A stretch of 64,000 bases of DNA from Mucilaginibacter dorajii (lineage in GTDB: Bacteria; Bacteroidota; Bacteroidia; Sphingobacteriales; Sphingobacteriaceae). This document shows positions 8,442 to 17,968 of the stretch, in pieces; within the stretch, counting starts at the first letter, position 1; each line of letters begins with the position of its first letter. A program made the translations under genes and the position numbers. The notes under the pieces were generated by a model. That model was not told where the DNA came from. It did no database searches and saw nothing but the letters and a program-made list of their open reading frames with translations. The stretch covers positions 62,001 through 126,000 of the forward strand of contig NZ_JANTYS010000018.1 in NCBI RefSeq assembly GCF_024808255.1, in the 5' to 3' direction.

Positions 8442-9668
8442 CTATTGATTTACCCCAAAAGATTCCCAGCCCGATGCTGTTGTGCGGGTACAGGTCATGG
8501 GTTGTGTGCCGTTTTCGCTCGATATGAAATCGCCGTTATTGCCTCGCAGGGTTACTTTACCGTCTGAGGTGGTTATCCAGTCAAATTTCTCCCAGTCGCC
8601 AACGGTTGTGCGGTTACAGGTAATGGCCTGTGTACCGTTCTCGCTGCTTACATATTTACCCATGCTTTGCAGGGCCACTTTGCCACCGCCGGCATCAACT
8701 ACGGTAAACGTTTCCCAGGCCGAAGCAGTGGCACGGTTACAGTTCATAGCCTGTGTGCCGTTTTCGCCGCTTACATACTGGTTGTTGAAACCTTTAAGGG
8801 TGATGTTTGAACCTATTGGCGGCGAAGTGCTGCTGCCCGACAGGTTGTACACTCTTACATAGTCAACCACCATATTACAAGGCAGCGCGCCATCGTTAAT
8901 GGTATTGCCCGGCAAATCGCCGCCTATGGCCAGGTTAAGGATAATAAAGAACGGGTTATGGAACGCGCCGGTGTTGTTGATGTTACCTGCGATGTTACCG
9001 GTTACGTACAAGGTGTTATCCACATACCAGCGGATAGAATTGGTATCCCACTCCACCGCGTAAGTATGAAAGCCGGTTGGCGAGGTGGTTGTACTGCCGC
9101 CATATTGCGAGTGCCCGTTAACATACCAGTGCATGGTACCCAATATGGTATTGGAGGTATTTACCTGCTCCATAATGTCAATTTCGCCGCACTGTGGCCA
9201 CCCTACGGTACCAATGTTGGCTCCTAACATCCAAAAGGCAGGCCAGGTGCCTTGTACAGCCGGCAGTTTGATACTGGCCTCAATACGCCCGTAAGTTGGC
9301 TGGAATTTGCCGGCAGTGGTTAACTTGGCCGAGGTGTAAGGCTGTCCGCCTACGGTTTCCTTACGCGCGGTAATGGTTAAATAACCGCCCGATACAGTAG
9401 CATTTGCCGACTGGTAATACTCCTTCTCGTTGTTCACTCCCGGATTGCCGTTGTCGATATTCCAGTTGGCGGTGTTTACGCTGGTACCGTTGAATTCATC
9501 GCTCCAAACCAGGGTGGCAGCCCTTGGCGTGGTGGTTTGATTAGCATCGGCCGCCGCGACATTGGCCGGTGATGACGGGTGGTTTAAATCTTTTTTGCAG
9601 GACGTGGCTAAAGCAGCCAGGGCCATTAAGGCTAAAGCGCCCTTCTTTAAGTTCAAAAGTGTTTTCAT
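8442..9668 (-). CDS. GH16 beta-glucanase lipoprotein with C-terminal fascin-like beta-trefoil
   Basis: The start at 9668 gives a lipoprotein signal ending ATSCKKD (lipidated Cys24). Residues about 50-285 form a GH16 jelly-roll with the catalytic signature EIDIMEQ (nucleophile Glu162, Asp164, acid/base Glu167), characteristic of laminarinase-type endo-beta-1,3-glucanases. Residues about 290-408 contain three 40-residue repeats built on YVSxENGTQxMxCxR, which fits a fascin-like beta-trefoil, probably for carbohydrate binding. The same trefoil ends the GH30 protein encoded just upstream and the GH18 protein at 22107. The upstream GH30 gene is 150 bases away on the same strand, so an operon is likely. 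Cell-surface or periplasmic attack on beta-1,3-glucan is inferred. Confidence 0.92.
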   Translation of the reverse strand: MKTLLNLKKGALALMALAALATSCKKDLNHPSSPANVAAADANQTTTPRAATLVWSDEFNGTSVNTANWNIDNGNPGVNNEKEYYQSANATVSGGYLTITARKETVGGQPYTSAKLTTAGKFQPTYGRIEASIKLPAVQGTWPAFWMLGANIGTVGWPQCGEIDIMEQVNTSNTILGTMHWYVNGHSQYGGSTTTSPTGFHTYAVEWDTNSIRWYVDNTLYVTGNIAGNINNTGAFHNPFFIILNLAIGGDLPGNTINDGALPCNMVVDYVRVYNLSGSSTSPPIGSNITLKGFNNQYVSGENGTQAMNCNRATASAWETFTVVDAGGGKVALQSMGKYVSSENGTQAITCNRTTVGDWEKFDWITTSDGKVTLRGNNGDFISSENGTQPMTCTRTTASGWESFGVNQ

Positions 9669-9720
9669 AAAGTTTGTATTTTGGTAAATAATTGGTGGAT
9701 TGCAAGGGTTGATTTTTAAT

Positions 9721-9811
9721 GTAGAGACGCAATATTTTGCGTCTCCCACCAGACAAGCAAATTTGCAAGACCTGATTTGCAAGCGGGAGACGCAAAATGT
9801 TGCGTCTCTAC
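9721..9811. repeat. Inverted repeat, family C copy 2
   Basis: Arms at 9721-9747 and 9785-9811 (GTAGAGACGCAATATTTTGC paired with the GGGAGACGCAA side) form a strong hairpin in the spacer between the GH16 and first GH30 genes. It is the same family as 7132-7245. It could attenuate or stabilise the shared transcript. Confidence 0.75.
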
Positions 9812-9818
9812 ATTTTTT

Positions 9819-11696
9819 TTATTGATTTACGCCAAACGCTTCCCAGCCCGATATGGTAGCCCGGTTACAGGTCATGGCCTGGGTGCCGTTCTCGCTGCTT
9901 ACATATTTGCCGTTGTTGCCGCGCAGGGAAATTTTTCCGTCGGCATTTACTACCCAGTCGAATTTTTCCCAGTCGCCGTATGTGGCGCGGTTACAGGTGA
10001 TGGCCTGGGTACCGTTTTCGCTCGATACGTATTTGCCCATTCCCTGCAGCGCTATTTTGCCTGCGCCGGCATCAACCACGGTAAACTGCTCCCATGCCGA
10101 CGCGGTTGGTCGGTTACAATTCATGGCTGTGGTACCATTCTCGCTGCTTACATATTGATTATTGATGCCTTTGAGGGTAATTATCGAACCGATAGGTGCG
10201 CCGGATGATGAACTGCTTGATTGTGTGCCGCTCCATTTAAAAGTAGCTACCGCGCCTGCTGCCAGGGTATAAGTGAAAGATTCGGCACCCCATTTAACTT
10301 TAAAGGTTACGCTGGCCGATCCGCTGTTTAACGCGACAAGTACCTTGCTGCCATCAGAGTTTTTGAAAGCCACGTTCTGGATATCGCCGGATAGATTCGA
10401 GGAGATCCTTACAGCACCCGGGCGAACAAAACGTGCCGCGTGACCGATAATGTAATAACCCACATTGCGGGTAATGGATGTGCCGCTTACAGTTATAGCA
10501 CCTACGCAGGTACTGCAACCGCCGGCGGTATGGGGGTTATAGTTAACATCTGCAGCTAAGTTCCATTCCAACACGTTACGGCTCCAGTTACGGGTAGCGC
10601 CTATCACCAGGTTGTTTACATGCCATGAAAGGTCGCCGCCAAAGTTACTTGGCGCACCTACCCATTGCTCGGTGAAGTACACGTTTTTAGATGGGTATGC
10701 GTTATGCACATCGCTCAAAGAAGCTATAGCCCCGGCATACAGGTGAAATGCCGAACCATCAACATAAGGGTTGGCTCCGGCATCGGCCAAAACAGCCTCG
10801 GGGTAATCAATCCTATCGGTGTTATGGTCATAAGCGATGATCTTGGTGGCAAAACCTGCCCCCCTAATCTGCGGACCAAGATTGTTTTTGATAAAATTAG
10901 CTTCCTCGCCGGCCTGCATCACCATACTCGGGTTATTGTATGGGTTAAGCGGCTCGTTTTGCGGGGTTATGGCATCAATGGTAATGCCCTGGGCTTGCAT
11001 AGCCTGCAAATATTTTACAAAATAGCGGGCATAAGCGTCGTAGTAAGCTGTGTTTAAGCTTCCGCCGGTGTAGCCGTTATTGCCTGTGGTGTTTATTTTC
11101 ATCCAGGTTGGGGCCGTCCATGGGGTAGCTATAATTTTGATGGATGGATTGATGGCGATGATCTTTTTCAGAATGGGCAGCAAATCGGTATTTTCCTGAT
11201 TGATGCTGAAACTGTTCATGTTTACATCGCCGGCCACCTGATCGTAAGTAAAATCGCTTGAGCTTAGGTCAGATGCGCCAATGCTGATACGCAGGTAGCT
11301 GATACCGATCTGCCCGCTGGCAGTTCCAAAAAGTTCATTTAAAACCGCGGCCTGGTTACCACCAAGTCCGTTCAATAAACTAGCGCTGCCCCCTGTTAAA
11401 GTAAAGCCAAAACCATCAATACCCTGGTAGGTGGTGTTTTCATCAACGGTTACCGTGGTAGCGTTGGTGCCCGCATCGGCAGCAAAATTGAAGCTGGCCT
11501 GGGCCTGTAATAGTTTAGATTGATCGGATGTGGTTACCCAGGCATTTACCACTTCGTTGGCGGCACGGCCAACAGTGCCGCTTGTTTCCTGCGCTTTGGC
11601 AGCACCGGTGTTGGCGTCCTTTTTACAGGAAAACAGCAGGGTTGCGGGTAGCAGGGTGAGGACTGTCAATCGCCTTAAATTGTAGTTGATGTTCAT
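9819..11696 (-). CDS. GH30 beta-glucanase lipoprotein with C-terminal fascin-like beta-trefoil
   Basis: The 625-residue protein (start 11696) has a lipoprotein signal with Cys24 (LLFSCKKD). The GH30 TIM barrel carries acid/base Glu248 in TPQNEP and nucleophile Glu343 in FTEQ, followed by the side beta-domain (to about 495). A serine-rich linker leads to a three-repeat trefoil (about 505-625) nearly identical to that of the GH16 and GH18 proteins. Within GH30 the sequence resembles the bacterial/fungal endo-beta-1,6-glucanase and glucosylceramidase-like groups; beta-1,6-glucanase is preferred because of the neighbours. A second GH30 without the trefoil is encoded at 14806-16293. Confidence 0.9.
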   Translation of the reverse strand: MNINYNLRRLTVLTLLPATLLFSCKKDANTGAAKAQETSGTVGRAANEVVNAWVTTSDQSKLLQAQASFNFAADAGTNATTVTVDENTTYQGIDGFGFTLTGGSASLLNGLGGNQAAVLNELFGTASGQIGISYLRISIGASDLSSSDFTYDQVAGDVNMNSFSINQENTDLLPILKKIIAINPSIKIIATPWTAPTWMKINTTGNNGYTGGSLNTAYYDAYARYFVKYLQAMQAQGITIDAITPQNEPLNPYNNPSMVMQAGEEANFIKNNLGPQIRGAGFATKIIAYDHNTDRIDYPEAVLADAGANPYVDGSAFHLYAGAIASLSDVHNAYPSKNVYFTEQWVGAPSNFGGDLSWHVNNLVIGATRNWSRNVLEWNLAADVNYNPHTAGGCSTCVGAITVSGTSITRNVGYYIIGHAARFVRPGAVRISSNLSGDIQNVAFKNSDGSKVLVALNSGSASVTFKVKWGAESFTYTLAAGAVATFKWSGTQSSSSSSGAPIGSIITLKGINNQYVSSENGTTAMNCNRPTASAWEQFTVVDAGAGKIALQGMGKYVSSENGTQAITCNRATYGDWEKFDWVVNADGKISLRGNNGKYVSSENGTQAMTCNRATISGWEAFGVNQ

Positions 11697-12251
11697 AAAA
11701 TTACTATTTGGTTTAATTGATTTGCAAGGTAAAATCCACCACAAAACCCTGGCTGCGCAATGTTTAAGCCCACAAAGAGTTTAACCAATGCTTAAAACAT
11801 TGACGACTAAGCAGCTGCAAAAAAGACAGTGCCTAAAACTATTTTTCAGGAAGACAGACGTATGTATGGTTTGTAATTGTAAAACAAATTTATGCTATTT
11901 TAAACGTAATAAACAAGAATAATGTTCATAAATAACTGATTAATAGTATATTATATGTATTTTGATACGCTTGATTAGCAGTAACATAAATATTAAAAGG
12001 CGATGCTAAAACGCTTTAAACCCACATTTTAAAGAATCGCATTTTTTTTGCGATACGCTTACCTCGCAGTTAATTTTAAAGAAAATAAAGGAGGATTGCG
12101 CTCAAATAGAGCTGTGGTGTTTGAATAACACTAAGAGGAAAGGGAGTTTAGATGATAAAACTATGTCATTGCGAGTTATAAAATCTGCGGACTGTGAAGG
12201 AGGGAATGACGATTAAAAGCGAGGGCGTGTGCGAATCCCCTCTTGAGAGGG
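11697..12251. other. AT-rich upstream region of the GH30/GH16 operon
   Basis: No gene is seen in these 555 bases. The stretch is AT-rich and holds two GATACGCTT sites (11964-11972 and 12052-12060), the motif shared with the other hydrolase promoters in this region. A fragment related to the GTCATTGCGAG repeats lies around 12161-12210. The right side meets the MITE at 12252. Confidence 0.5.
11964..12060. promoter_or_regulatory. Two GATACGCTT sites upstream of GH30/GH16
   Basis: GATACGCTT occurs at 11964-11972 (within TTTGATACGCTTGAT) and again at 12052-12060. The same nine bases are found upstream of the second GH30 (16448-16456) and inverted upstream of GH18 (21808-21816). The sites lie 270-360 bases from the GH30 start, so they would be distal operators or mark an upstream promoter. 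Regulatory function is inferred from recurrence only. Confidence 0.4.
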
Positions 12252-12473
12252 CTACCGTGTGTACACATCTTCTGAAATCGTATTACTAAACAAAAACGAT
12301 GTCATTTCGAACGAACCGGCAGGGATTGTGCGCCGGGGTGAGGAGAAATCTTATAAAAGCGGACATTCAGCCGTGCAAGACGTATAAGATTTCTCCTCGC
12401 AGCCTCGCTTTTTCCCTACCCGGCTCGTTCGAAATGACATTTTTTTTGATGAAAAGATGTGTACATACAGTAG
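12252..12473. mobile_element. MITE copy 1 (222 bp, 10-bp target duplication)
   Basis: The element begins CTACCGTGTGTACACATC and ends with the near-complement GATGTGTACATACAGTAG. Inside it are nested inverted repeats TGTCATTTCGAACGA and GAGGAGAAATCTTATA. It is flanked by a perfect direct repeat CTTGAGAGGG at 12242-12251 and 12474-12483, which I read as the target-site duplication. It has no open frame of its own. Related full copies are at 19592 and 39159. Confidence 0.85.
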
Positions 12474-12677
12474 CTTGAGAGGGAGGGGTGTGTTATGCAA
12501 GCGATAGAACGCTGGCTAAACACACCCCTGCCATCGCTTATTCCGGCGCGCCCCCTCTCAAGAGGATTTAAAAAATAACCAGCCCAAGAACTTTTCATGG
12601 GCAAGAACGAAGGATGACAAACACTTTTACAACATGTTGTGGGTAGGCACGAATCAATGATATAAGAAATCCACCTA

Positions 12678-14588
12678 TCAATCCACCGAGTTATCAATCA
12701 CCAATTTGCTCCAGCCTTTTGAGCCGGCATTTTTGATCTCTTTTTTGTGGGCTTCCATGGCTTTTTTGATGCGCGTGCTGTAGGCCCAGCAGGTGCTTTG
12801 GCGGATAGACAGGATCTCTGATAATTTGTGCGATGAGATCTTTCCTTTGGTAGAGTACATTAAAAAGATCATGTAAAAGGCTTTGTTGATAGGGATGCGG
12901 GTGTTTTGTAAAATGGTATAAGCTATCACCGATTCTTCATAACCGCATTTTGAGCAGCGCCTGCTGTACGGCAAATGCCCGCCGCCATAATGTGTTCCGC
13001 CACATTTGCGGCAGGCGTAACCGTTTTCCCATTTCAGGTCGCTCAGGAACTTAAAGCAGGTTTCCCTATCGGGGTAGATCTTACTAAACTCTTCAAAGTC
13101 CACCTCGGCCGACATCACACGATCATGTGTTACCTTCTCAATATCATTGTGCAGGATGATGTTATCTTTCTCCAACAGCACATTCATTCGCGAAATTTCT
13201 TCGGCCTGCTGTTGTAGCAGGTCGTTAACAGAGCGTAGCTCCTCGTTCTGGTCGGCTATCATTGATGATTTTTCAACCAGCTCTTTGGTGCGTTCCTGCA
13301 CCTGCTCTTCCAGGCGTTTGTTCAGGTTATCCTTCAATTCCTCGTTTTGCTTCATCTGGGCAATAATGGCCAGCTGGGCATCGTCCGTTTGTTTTTTAAG
13401 TATCCGCACCCTATCGCCTATGGCAAAAGAGATGAACAGCATTTCGGTAATAAAACAAACGCTCAGGCTATAGTAAGCAAACTCGGTAACAGGTAATACC
13501 CACCAGTTAAGTGCTATGCAGCTTTTAATGATAAAGCCGGTCAATAAAAACGAATACCCAATTACAAAGAACCTGGCCGGTTTATAACCCTTAACCCAGG
13601 TATAACAACCCGAGTAAAATGCCAGCAACAGCGGCACAAACTCAATGATCTTATAATTAAACCAGCTGTTATTGATGGTAAGGCAAGCCAGGAAAAATAC
13701 ACTGCGCAAAGCGATAACCCAACTGGTAGCTTTATACAAACCAGGGGCGTTCTGTTTTAAATTCAGCAGACTTTGGGTAAACAACACCGCGAAAATGCTT
13801 GCGGCAAACAGGGCTATACCGTAAGCATAATGGTTCCATACAGGGTTATTAGGCCATATATATTGATAGGCAATACCATCGGCACACATTTCATAAAGGC
13901 CGATGCTGATGTTGTAAGCAATGTAGTACAGGTACTGCACCTTACGCATGGCCACAAACATCATGAGGTTATACAGGCCAAAAACCAATATCATCCCATA
14001 AAAAACCCCAAAAAAGAAGTACTCATCCAGCGCGTAACTGATAAACCAGCTTACGGTACGCAGCACCATAATTACGTTTACCGAATGGTGCGACCGGATA
14101 CGCACATAATAAACCGCGTCTCCATTGTTGGGGTTAATTAAATTAAGACTGAAATTTTTGTGGTGATAAAACCGGGCTTCAAAAGGGCGGTTGCTGCCCA
14201 AAAGCGTGGCGGTATATTGGTGCTGCGCGTTGGGTGCATAAACAGTGATGCTATCAATAGTTTGATCAAAAAACTCCAGTAGCCAGTTGTTTTTGGTGTT
14301 GGGGTTGCCACCTATTTTGATGCGGTACCAATAAGCTGAATTGATGTTCCTGGTAACGGGCGTCGGCTCGGGATTTACTTTAAAGCGGGTATCAAAAGCG
14401 GGAATGTTTTCGGGGTTAAATTGCACCAGGCCAGTAGTATCTTCAAAGTAATAAACCTGCTTGTATTCAAATATGTGTTGCTTTATGCTATCATTAAGCG
14501 GTACAACAGTTTGGGCTGATGTGGGGGCAGTAAGGCAAAAAAATAACAGGAAAACGGTTGTAACTAATCTTGTTAAAAGTTTAAACAT
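12678..14588 (-). CDS. 7TM-DISM receptor fused to an IS1595-type zinc-ribbon/helix-turn-helix end
   Basis: The 636-residue protein has a signal peptide (1-26), an extracytoplasmic 7TMR-DISMED2-like beta domain (about 30-180), seven membrane helices (about 185-395) and a long coiled coil (about 400-490). The C-terminus is not a kinase or cyclase: it has a zinc ribbon with Cys526, Cys529, Cys545 and Cys548, followed by RIPINKAFYMIFLM and a helix-turn-helix KISSHKLSEILSIRQSTCWA. This matches the N-terminal DNA-binding part of IS1595/ISXO2 transposases, without their catalytic domain. A membrane receptor that touches DNA directly is the obvious inference. It sits between two GH30 loci, so it may regulate glycan breakdown. 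No phosphorelay domain is present. Confidence 0.85.
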   Translation of the reverse strand: MFKLLTRLVTTVFLLFFCLTAPTSAQTVVPLNDSIKQHIFEYKQVYYFEDTTGLVQFNPENIPAFDTRFKVNPEPTPVTRNINSAYWYRIKIGGNPNTKNNWLLEFFDQTIDSITVYAPNAQHQYTATLLGSNRPFEARFYHHKNFSLNLINPNNGDAVYYVRIRSHHSVNVIMVLRTVSWFISYALDEYFFFGVFYGMILVFGLYNLMMFVAMRKVQYLYYIAYNISIGLYEMCADGIAYQYIWPNNPVWNHYAYGIALFAASIFAVLFTQSLLNLKQNAPGLYKATSWVIALRSVFFLACLTINNSWFNYKIIEFVPLLLAFYSGCYTWVKGYKPARFFVIGYSFLLTGFIIKSCIALNWWVLPVTEFAYYSLSVCFITEMLFISFAIGDRVRILKKQTDDAQLAIIAQMKQNEELKDNLNKRLEEQVQERTKELVEKSSMIADQNEELRSVNDLLQQQAEEISRMNVLLEKDNIILHNDIEKVTHDRVMSAEVDFEEFSKIYPDRETCFKFLSDLKWENGYACRKCGGTHYGGGHLPYSRRCSKCGYEESVIAYTILQNTRIPINKAFYMIFLMYSTKGKISSHKLSEILSIRQSTCWAYSTRIKKAMEAHKKEIKNAGSKGWSKLVIDNSVD

Positions 14589-14805
14589 ACGCAGGCAAAC
14601 GGGGTAAGTATCTCCCGTACCCGCAGCTTGGTTCTGCGGGCACGAAAGCTGGTTAGTTGGTTAGCGTCAGGCCGGATACAATGATAATATATTTATTTTT
14701 ATATTCCTATTAAAGGTATATAATACAGTTATTTAAAATACATTTCTATCAAATTCGCCCCTCGTTTCGCCGTGCTTTTTAATAACTTTTATAAAGTATT
14801 GACAC

Positions 14806-16293
14806 TTACCATACATATGTAGCAACCGAGCCTGCACCCAGGGTTGAGGTGGCCGTTTTTCCGTCAATTTTAAAACTGAAAGTTTGCTGCGCAGTACCTG
14901 AGTTTAACACAATTAGCACCTTTGAGCCATCGGTATTTTTGAAGGCTACGTTGGGTAAAGTTGATAGGTAATCTGATGCTATCCTCACCGCGCCCGGCCT
15001 CACAAATTTGGATGCGTGAGCAATAATATAGTAGGATACATTACGTGTAACCGATGTTGCCGAATTGATAGTTAAAGCGCCTTTACAACCATCGCAGCCG
15101 CCGTTTGTATGCGGCCCGTACGATGGATCTGTAGCCAGGTTCCACTCCAGCACATTACGGCACCAGTTGCGGGTAGCGCCCACAATAAGGTTGGTTACAT
15201 GCCATGACAAGTCGCCGCCAAAACCGCCTGTTGCAGGGGTATACTGTTCGGTAAAATAAAGATTTTTAGCAGGGTAAGCATCGTGTACTGTAGAAACAGC
15301 ACTGATATTACCTGCATATAAGTGGAATGCCGCGCCATCGATATAAGGATTAGCGGCAGCGTCTTTATAAATGTCGGTGGCGTATTCAGGATGGTCGGCG
15401 TTATGGTCGTAAACAATAATTTTGGTGGTTATACCAGCGGCTTTAAATTGCGGACCGAGATTGTTTTTCACAAAATTGGCTTCCTCGTTTGATTGCATGG
15501 TCATGGCCGGGTTATTATAGGCATTCAGCGGTTCATTTTGCGGGGTAACGGCATCAATGGTAATACCCTGCGCTTTCATAGCCTGAATGTATTTTACAAA
15601 ATATTTGGCGTAGGCGTCATAATAGGTCGTATTTAAGCTTCCTCCTTTAAAGCCGTTTTCACCAAGCGGAGAGGCTTTCATCCAGGTTGGGGCTGTCCAT
15701 GGGGTAGCCAGTATTTTAATAGCTGGGTTTATGGCGATTATCTTTTTTAGAATAGGGATCAGGTCGGTTTTTTCCTGGTCGATAGAAAAGCTATTCAGGT
15801 CGGGATCGGTTTGGCCAGGTGTTACCTCATCGTAAGTGTAATCAAAAGCGCTCAGATCTGATGCGCCAATGCTGATCCTTAAATAGCTTACACCTATATG
15901 CGTGCCATCCGTTGCAAACAGGTCGGTAAGCAGATCGTTCTTTTGAGCGTCGCTCATCAGGTTAATTACCTGGGCGCTGCCACCGGTAAGGCAATAGCCA
16001 AAGCCATCAATAGTTTGGTAGGTGGTTGCCGCGTCAATATTGATCAACGGACCTGATGCCGCGCTGGTGCCGAAGTTAATAGATACATTTTGCTTGCTGA
16101 ACACGTTGGTTTGATCGGCAGTAGTAAGCCACATGGCTACATCGCTGCTTACGGGTGTTACGGGCGTAACCGGGGTAACCGGGTTGACAGGCGTAACAGT
16201 GCCTGCCGACGATTTTTTACCGCACGACGACGCGCTAAAAACACTAAGGGTGATGAACGAGGTAATAACAGTACTGGTGAAATTTATTTTCAT
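14806..16293 (-). CDS. GH30 beta-glucanase lipoprotein (no trefoil)
   Basis: This 495-residue lipoprotein (signal ending ASSCGKK, Cys24) has a short TPV-repeat linker (residues 34-48) before a GH30 barrel with acid/base Glu254 (TPQNEP) and nucleophile Glu349 (FTEQ). It is clearly a paralogue of the GH30 encoded at 9819-11696, with long identical blocks such as TPWTAPTWMK, but ends after the side beta-domain and lacks the trefoil. Loss or absence of the binding module suggests a division of labour, for example soluble oligosaccharides versus insoluble glucan. Its upstream region contains a GATACGCTT site. Confidence 0.9.
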   Translation of the reverse strand: MKINFTSTVITSFITLSVFSASSCGKKSSAGTVTPVNPVTPVTPVTPVSSDVAMWLTTADQTNVFSKQNVSINFGTSAASGPLINIDAATTYQTIDGFGYCLTGGSAQVINLMSDAQKNDLLTDLFATDGTHIGVSYLRISIGASDLSAFDYTYDEVTPGQTDPDLNSFSIDQEKTDLIPILKKIIAINPAIKILATPWTAPTWMKASPLGENGFKGGSLNTTYYDAYAKYFVKYIQAMKAQGITIDAVTPQNEPLNAYNNPAMTMQSNEEANFVKNNLGPQFKAAGITTKIIVYDHNADHPEYATDIYKDAAANPYIDGAAFHLYAGNISAVSTVHDAYPAKNLYFTEQYTPATGGFGGDLSWHVTNLIVGATRNWCRNVLEWNLATDPSYGPHTNGGCDGCKGALTINSATSVTRNVSYYIIAHASKFVRPGAVRIASDYLSTLPNVAFKNTDGSKVLIVLNSGTAQQTFSFKIDGKTATSTLGAGSVATYVW

Positions 16294-16420
16294 AACGGGT
16301 TTGTAAAAACAGTTTAAATTGTTTTCAATTGGTATTAAATTTGGGTTAAATTAGTGGTTAAGCATCACTAATATATACATCAATTAACCGCTTAACAAGT
16401 ATATATTTGTGGTGTTATAG

Positions 16421-16456
16421 TATCAAACGCTTTGTTTTTTATTTATTGATACGCTT
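16421..16456. promoter_or_regulatory. GATACGCTT-type sites in the GH30/modA divergent spacer
   Basis: TATCAAACGCTTTG (16421-16434) and GATACGCTT (16448-16456) are adjacent in the 211-base spacer between the second GH30 gene and modA. The motif recurs upstream of the other GH genes in the region, so it is more likely to serve the GH30 side. A TATATTTG sequence at 16402-16409 resembles a Bacteroidota -7 box but lacks a clear TTTG partner. Confidence 0.4.
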
Positions 16457-16504
16457 TAATCCCAAGCAAACCTGTGCAGGCTTATTAAAACAAAACAAAA
16501 ACCA

Positions 16505-17281
16505 ATGAAACATCAACAATACAATAACAAGGCAATAAAAAGCATATTTTTTTTAATTGCCTTTTGCGTTTTGGCACATTTGCCGGTATTTGCGCAAAAT
16601 GTAAGGGTTGCGGCCGCGGCCAACCTGCAAACCGTAATTGAGGTTTTACAAAAAGATTTTAAACAAAAAACGGGCATCACCATTGACCCGGTCGTAGGTT
16701 CATCGGGCAAACTGGTGGCACAGATCAGTAACGGAGCCCCCTTTGATGTGTTTTTATCTGCCGATATGAGTTTCCCCGAAACTTTGTTTAAAAGCGGGTT
16801 CGCGTTACAAAAACCCGTGGTTTACGCCAAAGGGAGTTTGATCATCTGCAGTTCACAGGATATCGGTTTTAATAACTGGGAAAGGCTTTTGTTAACCGCC
16901 AGGGTTAAAAAACTGGCCATTGCCAACCCCGCCATTGCCCCTTATGGCAAAGCAGCCGAAGAGGTTTTACAGCGCAAAGGCATCCTGGATAACGTAAAAT
17001 CGAAAATTGTGTATGGCGAAAGTATTTCGCAGGTAAACACTTATATCACTACCGGTGTGGCCGATGTTGGCTTTACCACCCAATCGCTTATTAAAGAAAC
17101 CGAAAATAAAACGAAGCTTTTTTACCAGGTGATCAACCCAAAAGATTACGCGCCCATTTTACAGGGGATGGTGATCTTAAAACATAGTAGCGGCAACCCT
17201 GGCGCTGAGAAATTTTACCAATACATTTTGAGCCCTGCGGCTAAAAGTATTTTTGAAAGCTATGGCTACCGTGTACAATAA
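16505..17281 (+). CDS. modA: Molybdate ABC transporter substrate-binding protein
   Basis: The 258-residue protein has a signal peptide (hydrophobic to PVFAQN, about residue 30) and then the ModA fold start VRVAAAANLQTVIEVLQKDF, with the GSSGKLVAQISNGAPFDVFLSAD block that binds the oxyanion. It would capture molybdate in the periplasm. It is followed after 15 bases by modB, and modB overlaps modC, so the three genes form an operon. Molybdate supply is relevant here because a molybdopterin MsrP-like enzyme is encoded at 55613-56407. Confidence 0.95.
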   Translation: MKHQQYNNKAIKSIFFLIAFCVLAHLPVFAQNVRVAAAANLQTVIEVLQKDFKQKTGITIDPVVGSSGKLVAQISNGAPFDVFLSADMSFPETLFKSGFALQKPVVYAKGSLIICSSQDIGFNNWERLLLTARVKKLAIANPAIAPYGKAAEEVLQRKGILDNVKSKIVYGESISQVNTYITTGVADVGFTTQSLIKETENKTKLFYQVINPKDYAPILQGMVILKHSSGNPGAEKFYQYILSPAAKSIFESYGYRVQ

Positions 17282-17296
17282 CCCTTATTTTTGTTG

Positions 17297-17968
17297 ATGG
17301 ACCTATCGCCCATTTGGCTCACCCTAAAATTAGCAGGTATCACTACGGCCTTGCTTATCGTAATCGGCGTGCCTTTTGCCTGGTGGCTATCGCGGGGCAA
17401 ATCATTTTTTAAAATCATCATTGAGGCTATTATAACCATGCCATTGGTGCTGCCACCATCGGTATTGGGCTTTTATTTGCTGCTGGCATTTAGTCCGCAG
17501 CATGGTATAGGCAAGTGGCTGCGCGATAGTTTTGATGTGCAGTTTGTATTCTCGTTCCAGGGCTTGGTTTTGGCATCGGTAATTTACAGTATGCCTTTTA
17601 TGGTTGGCCCGGTAAAATCGGCTTTGCAGCAGCTCCCCGCTTCCCTGGCTGAGGCCTCCTATACTTTAGGCAAAAGCCAATGGCAAACATTTAAAAGTGT
17701 GTTGCTGCCCAACATCAAACCATCACTGTTAACAGCCATAGTGCTCAGCTTTGCCCATACCCTGGGCGAATTTGGGGTGGTGCTGATGATAGGCGGCAAT
17801 ATCCCGGGCGTAACAAGGGTGGCATCCATAGCGGTATATGATTCAGTTGAGAAAATGGATTATGCATCGGCCAATAATTACTCGCTCATTTTGTTTTCCA
17901 TTACGTTTGTACTGGTGATAGCGGTTTTTGTGTTTAATAAATATCAAGCCAAAAGCCACTTAGGATGA
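17297..17968 (+). CDS. modB: Molybdate ABC transporter permease
   Basis: A 223-residue inner-membrane protein with about five hydrophobic helices and the permease EAA loop (LPASLAEASYTLGKSQWQTFKS region, about residues 115-136), where it contacts the ATPase. The ATG at 17297 is chosen over two TTG codons directly before it. The ATGA at 17965-17968 overlaps the stop with the modC start, showing translational coupling. Homology to ModB/CysT-type permeases is clear; molybdate specificity rests on modA. Confidence 0.94.
   Translation: MDLSPIWLTLKLAGITTALLIVIGVPFAWWLSRGKSFFKIIIEAIITMPLVLPPSVLGFYLLLAFSPQHGIGKWLRDSFDVQFVFSFQGLVLASVIYSMPFMVGPVKSALQQLPASLAEASYTLGKSQWQTFKSVLLPNIKPSLLTAIVLSFAHTLGEFGVVLMIGGNIPGVTRVASIAVYDSVEKMDYASANNYSLILFSITFVLVIAVFVFNKYQAKSHLG

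Noticed and set aside
9819..10208. Plus-strand frames over the trefoil repeats
   Set aside because: They are mirror frames generated by the repetitive trefoil coding sequence and recur identically over the GH16 and GH18 genes.
12416..12697. 93-codon frame overlapping MITE copy 1 and the end of the receptor gene
   Set aside because: It runs through the mobile repeat and has no plausible protein character.
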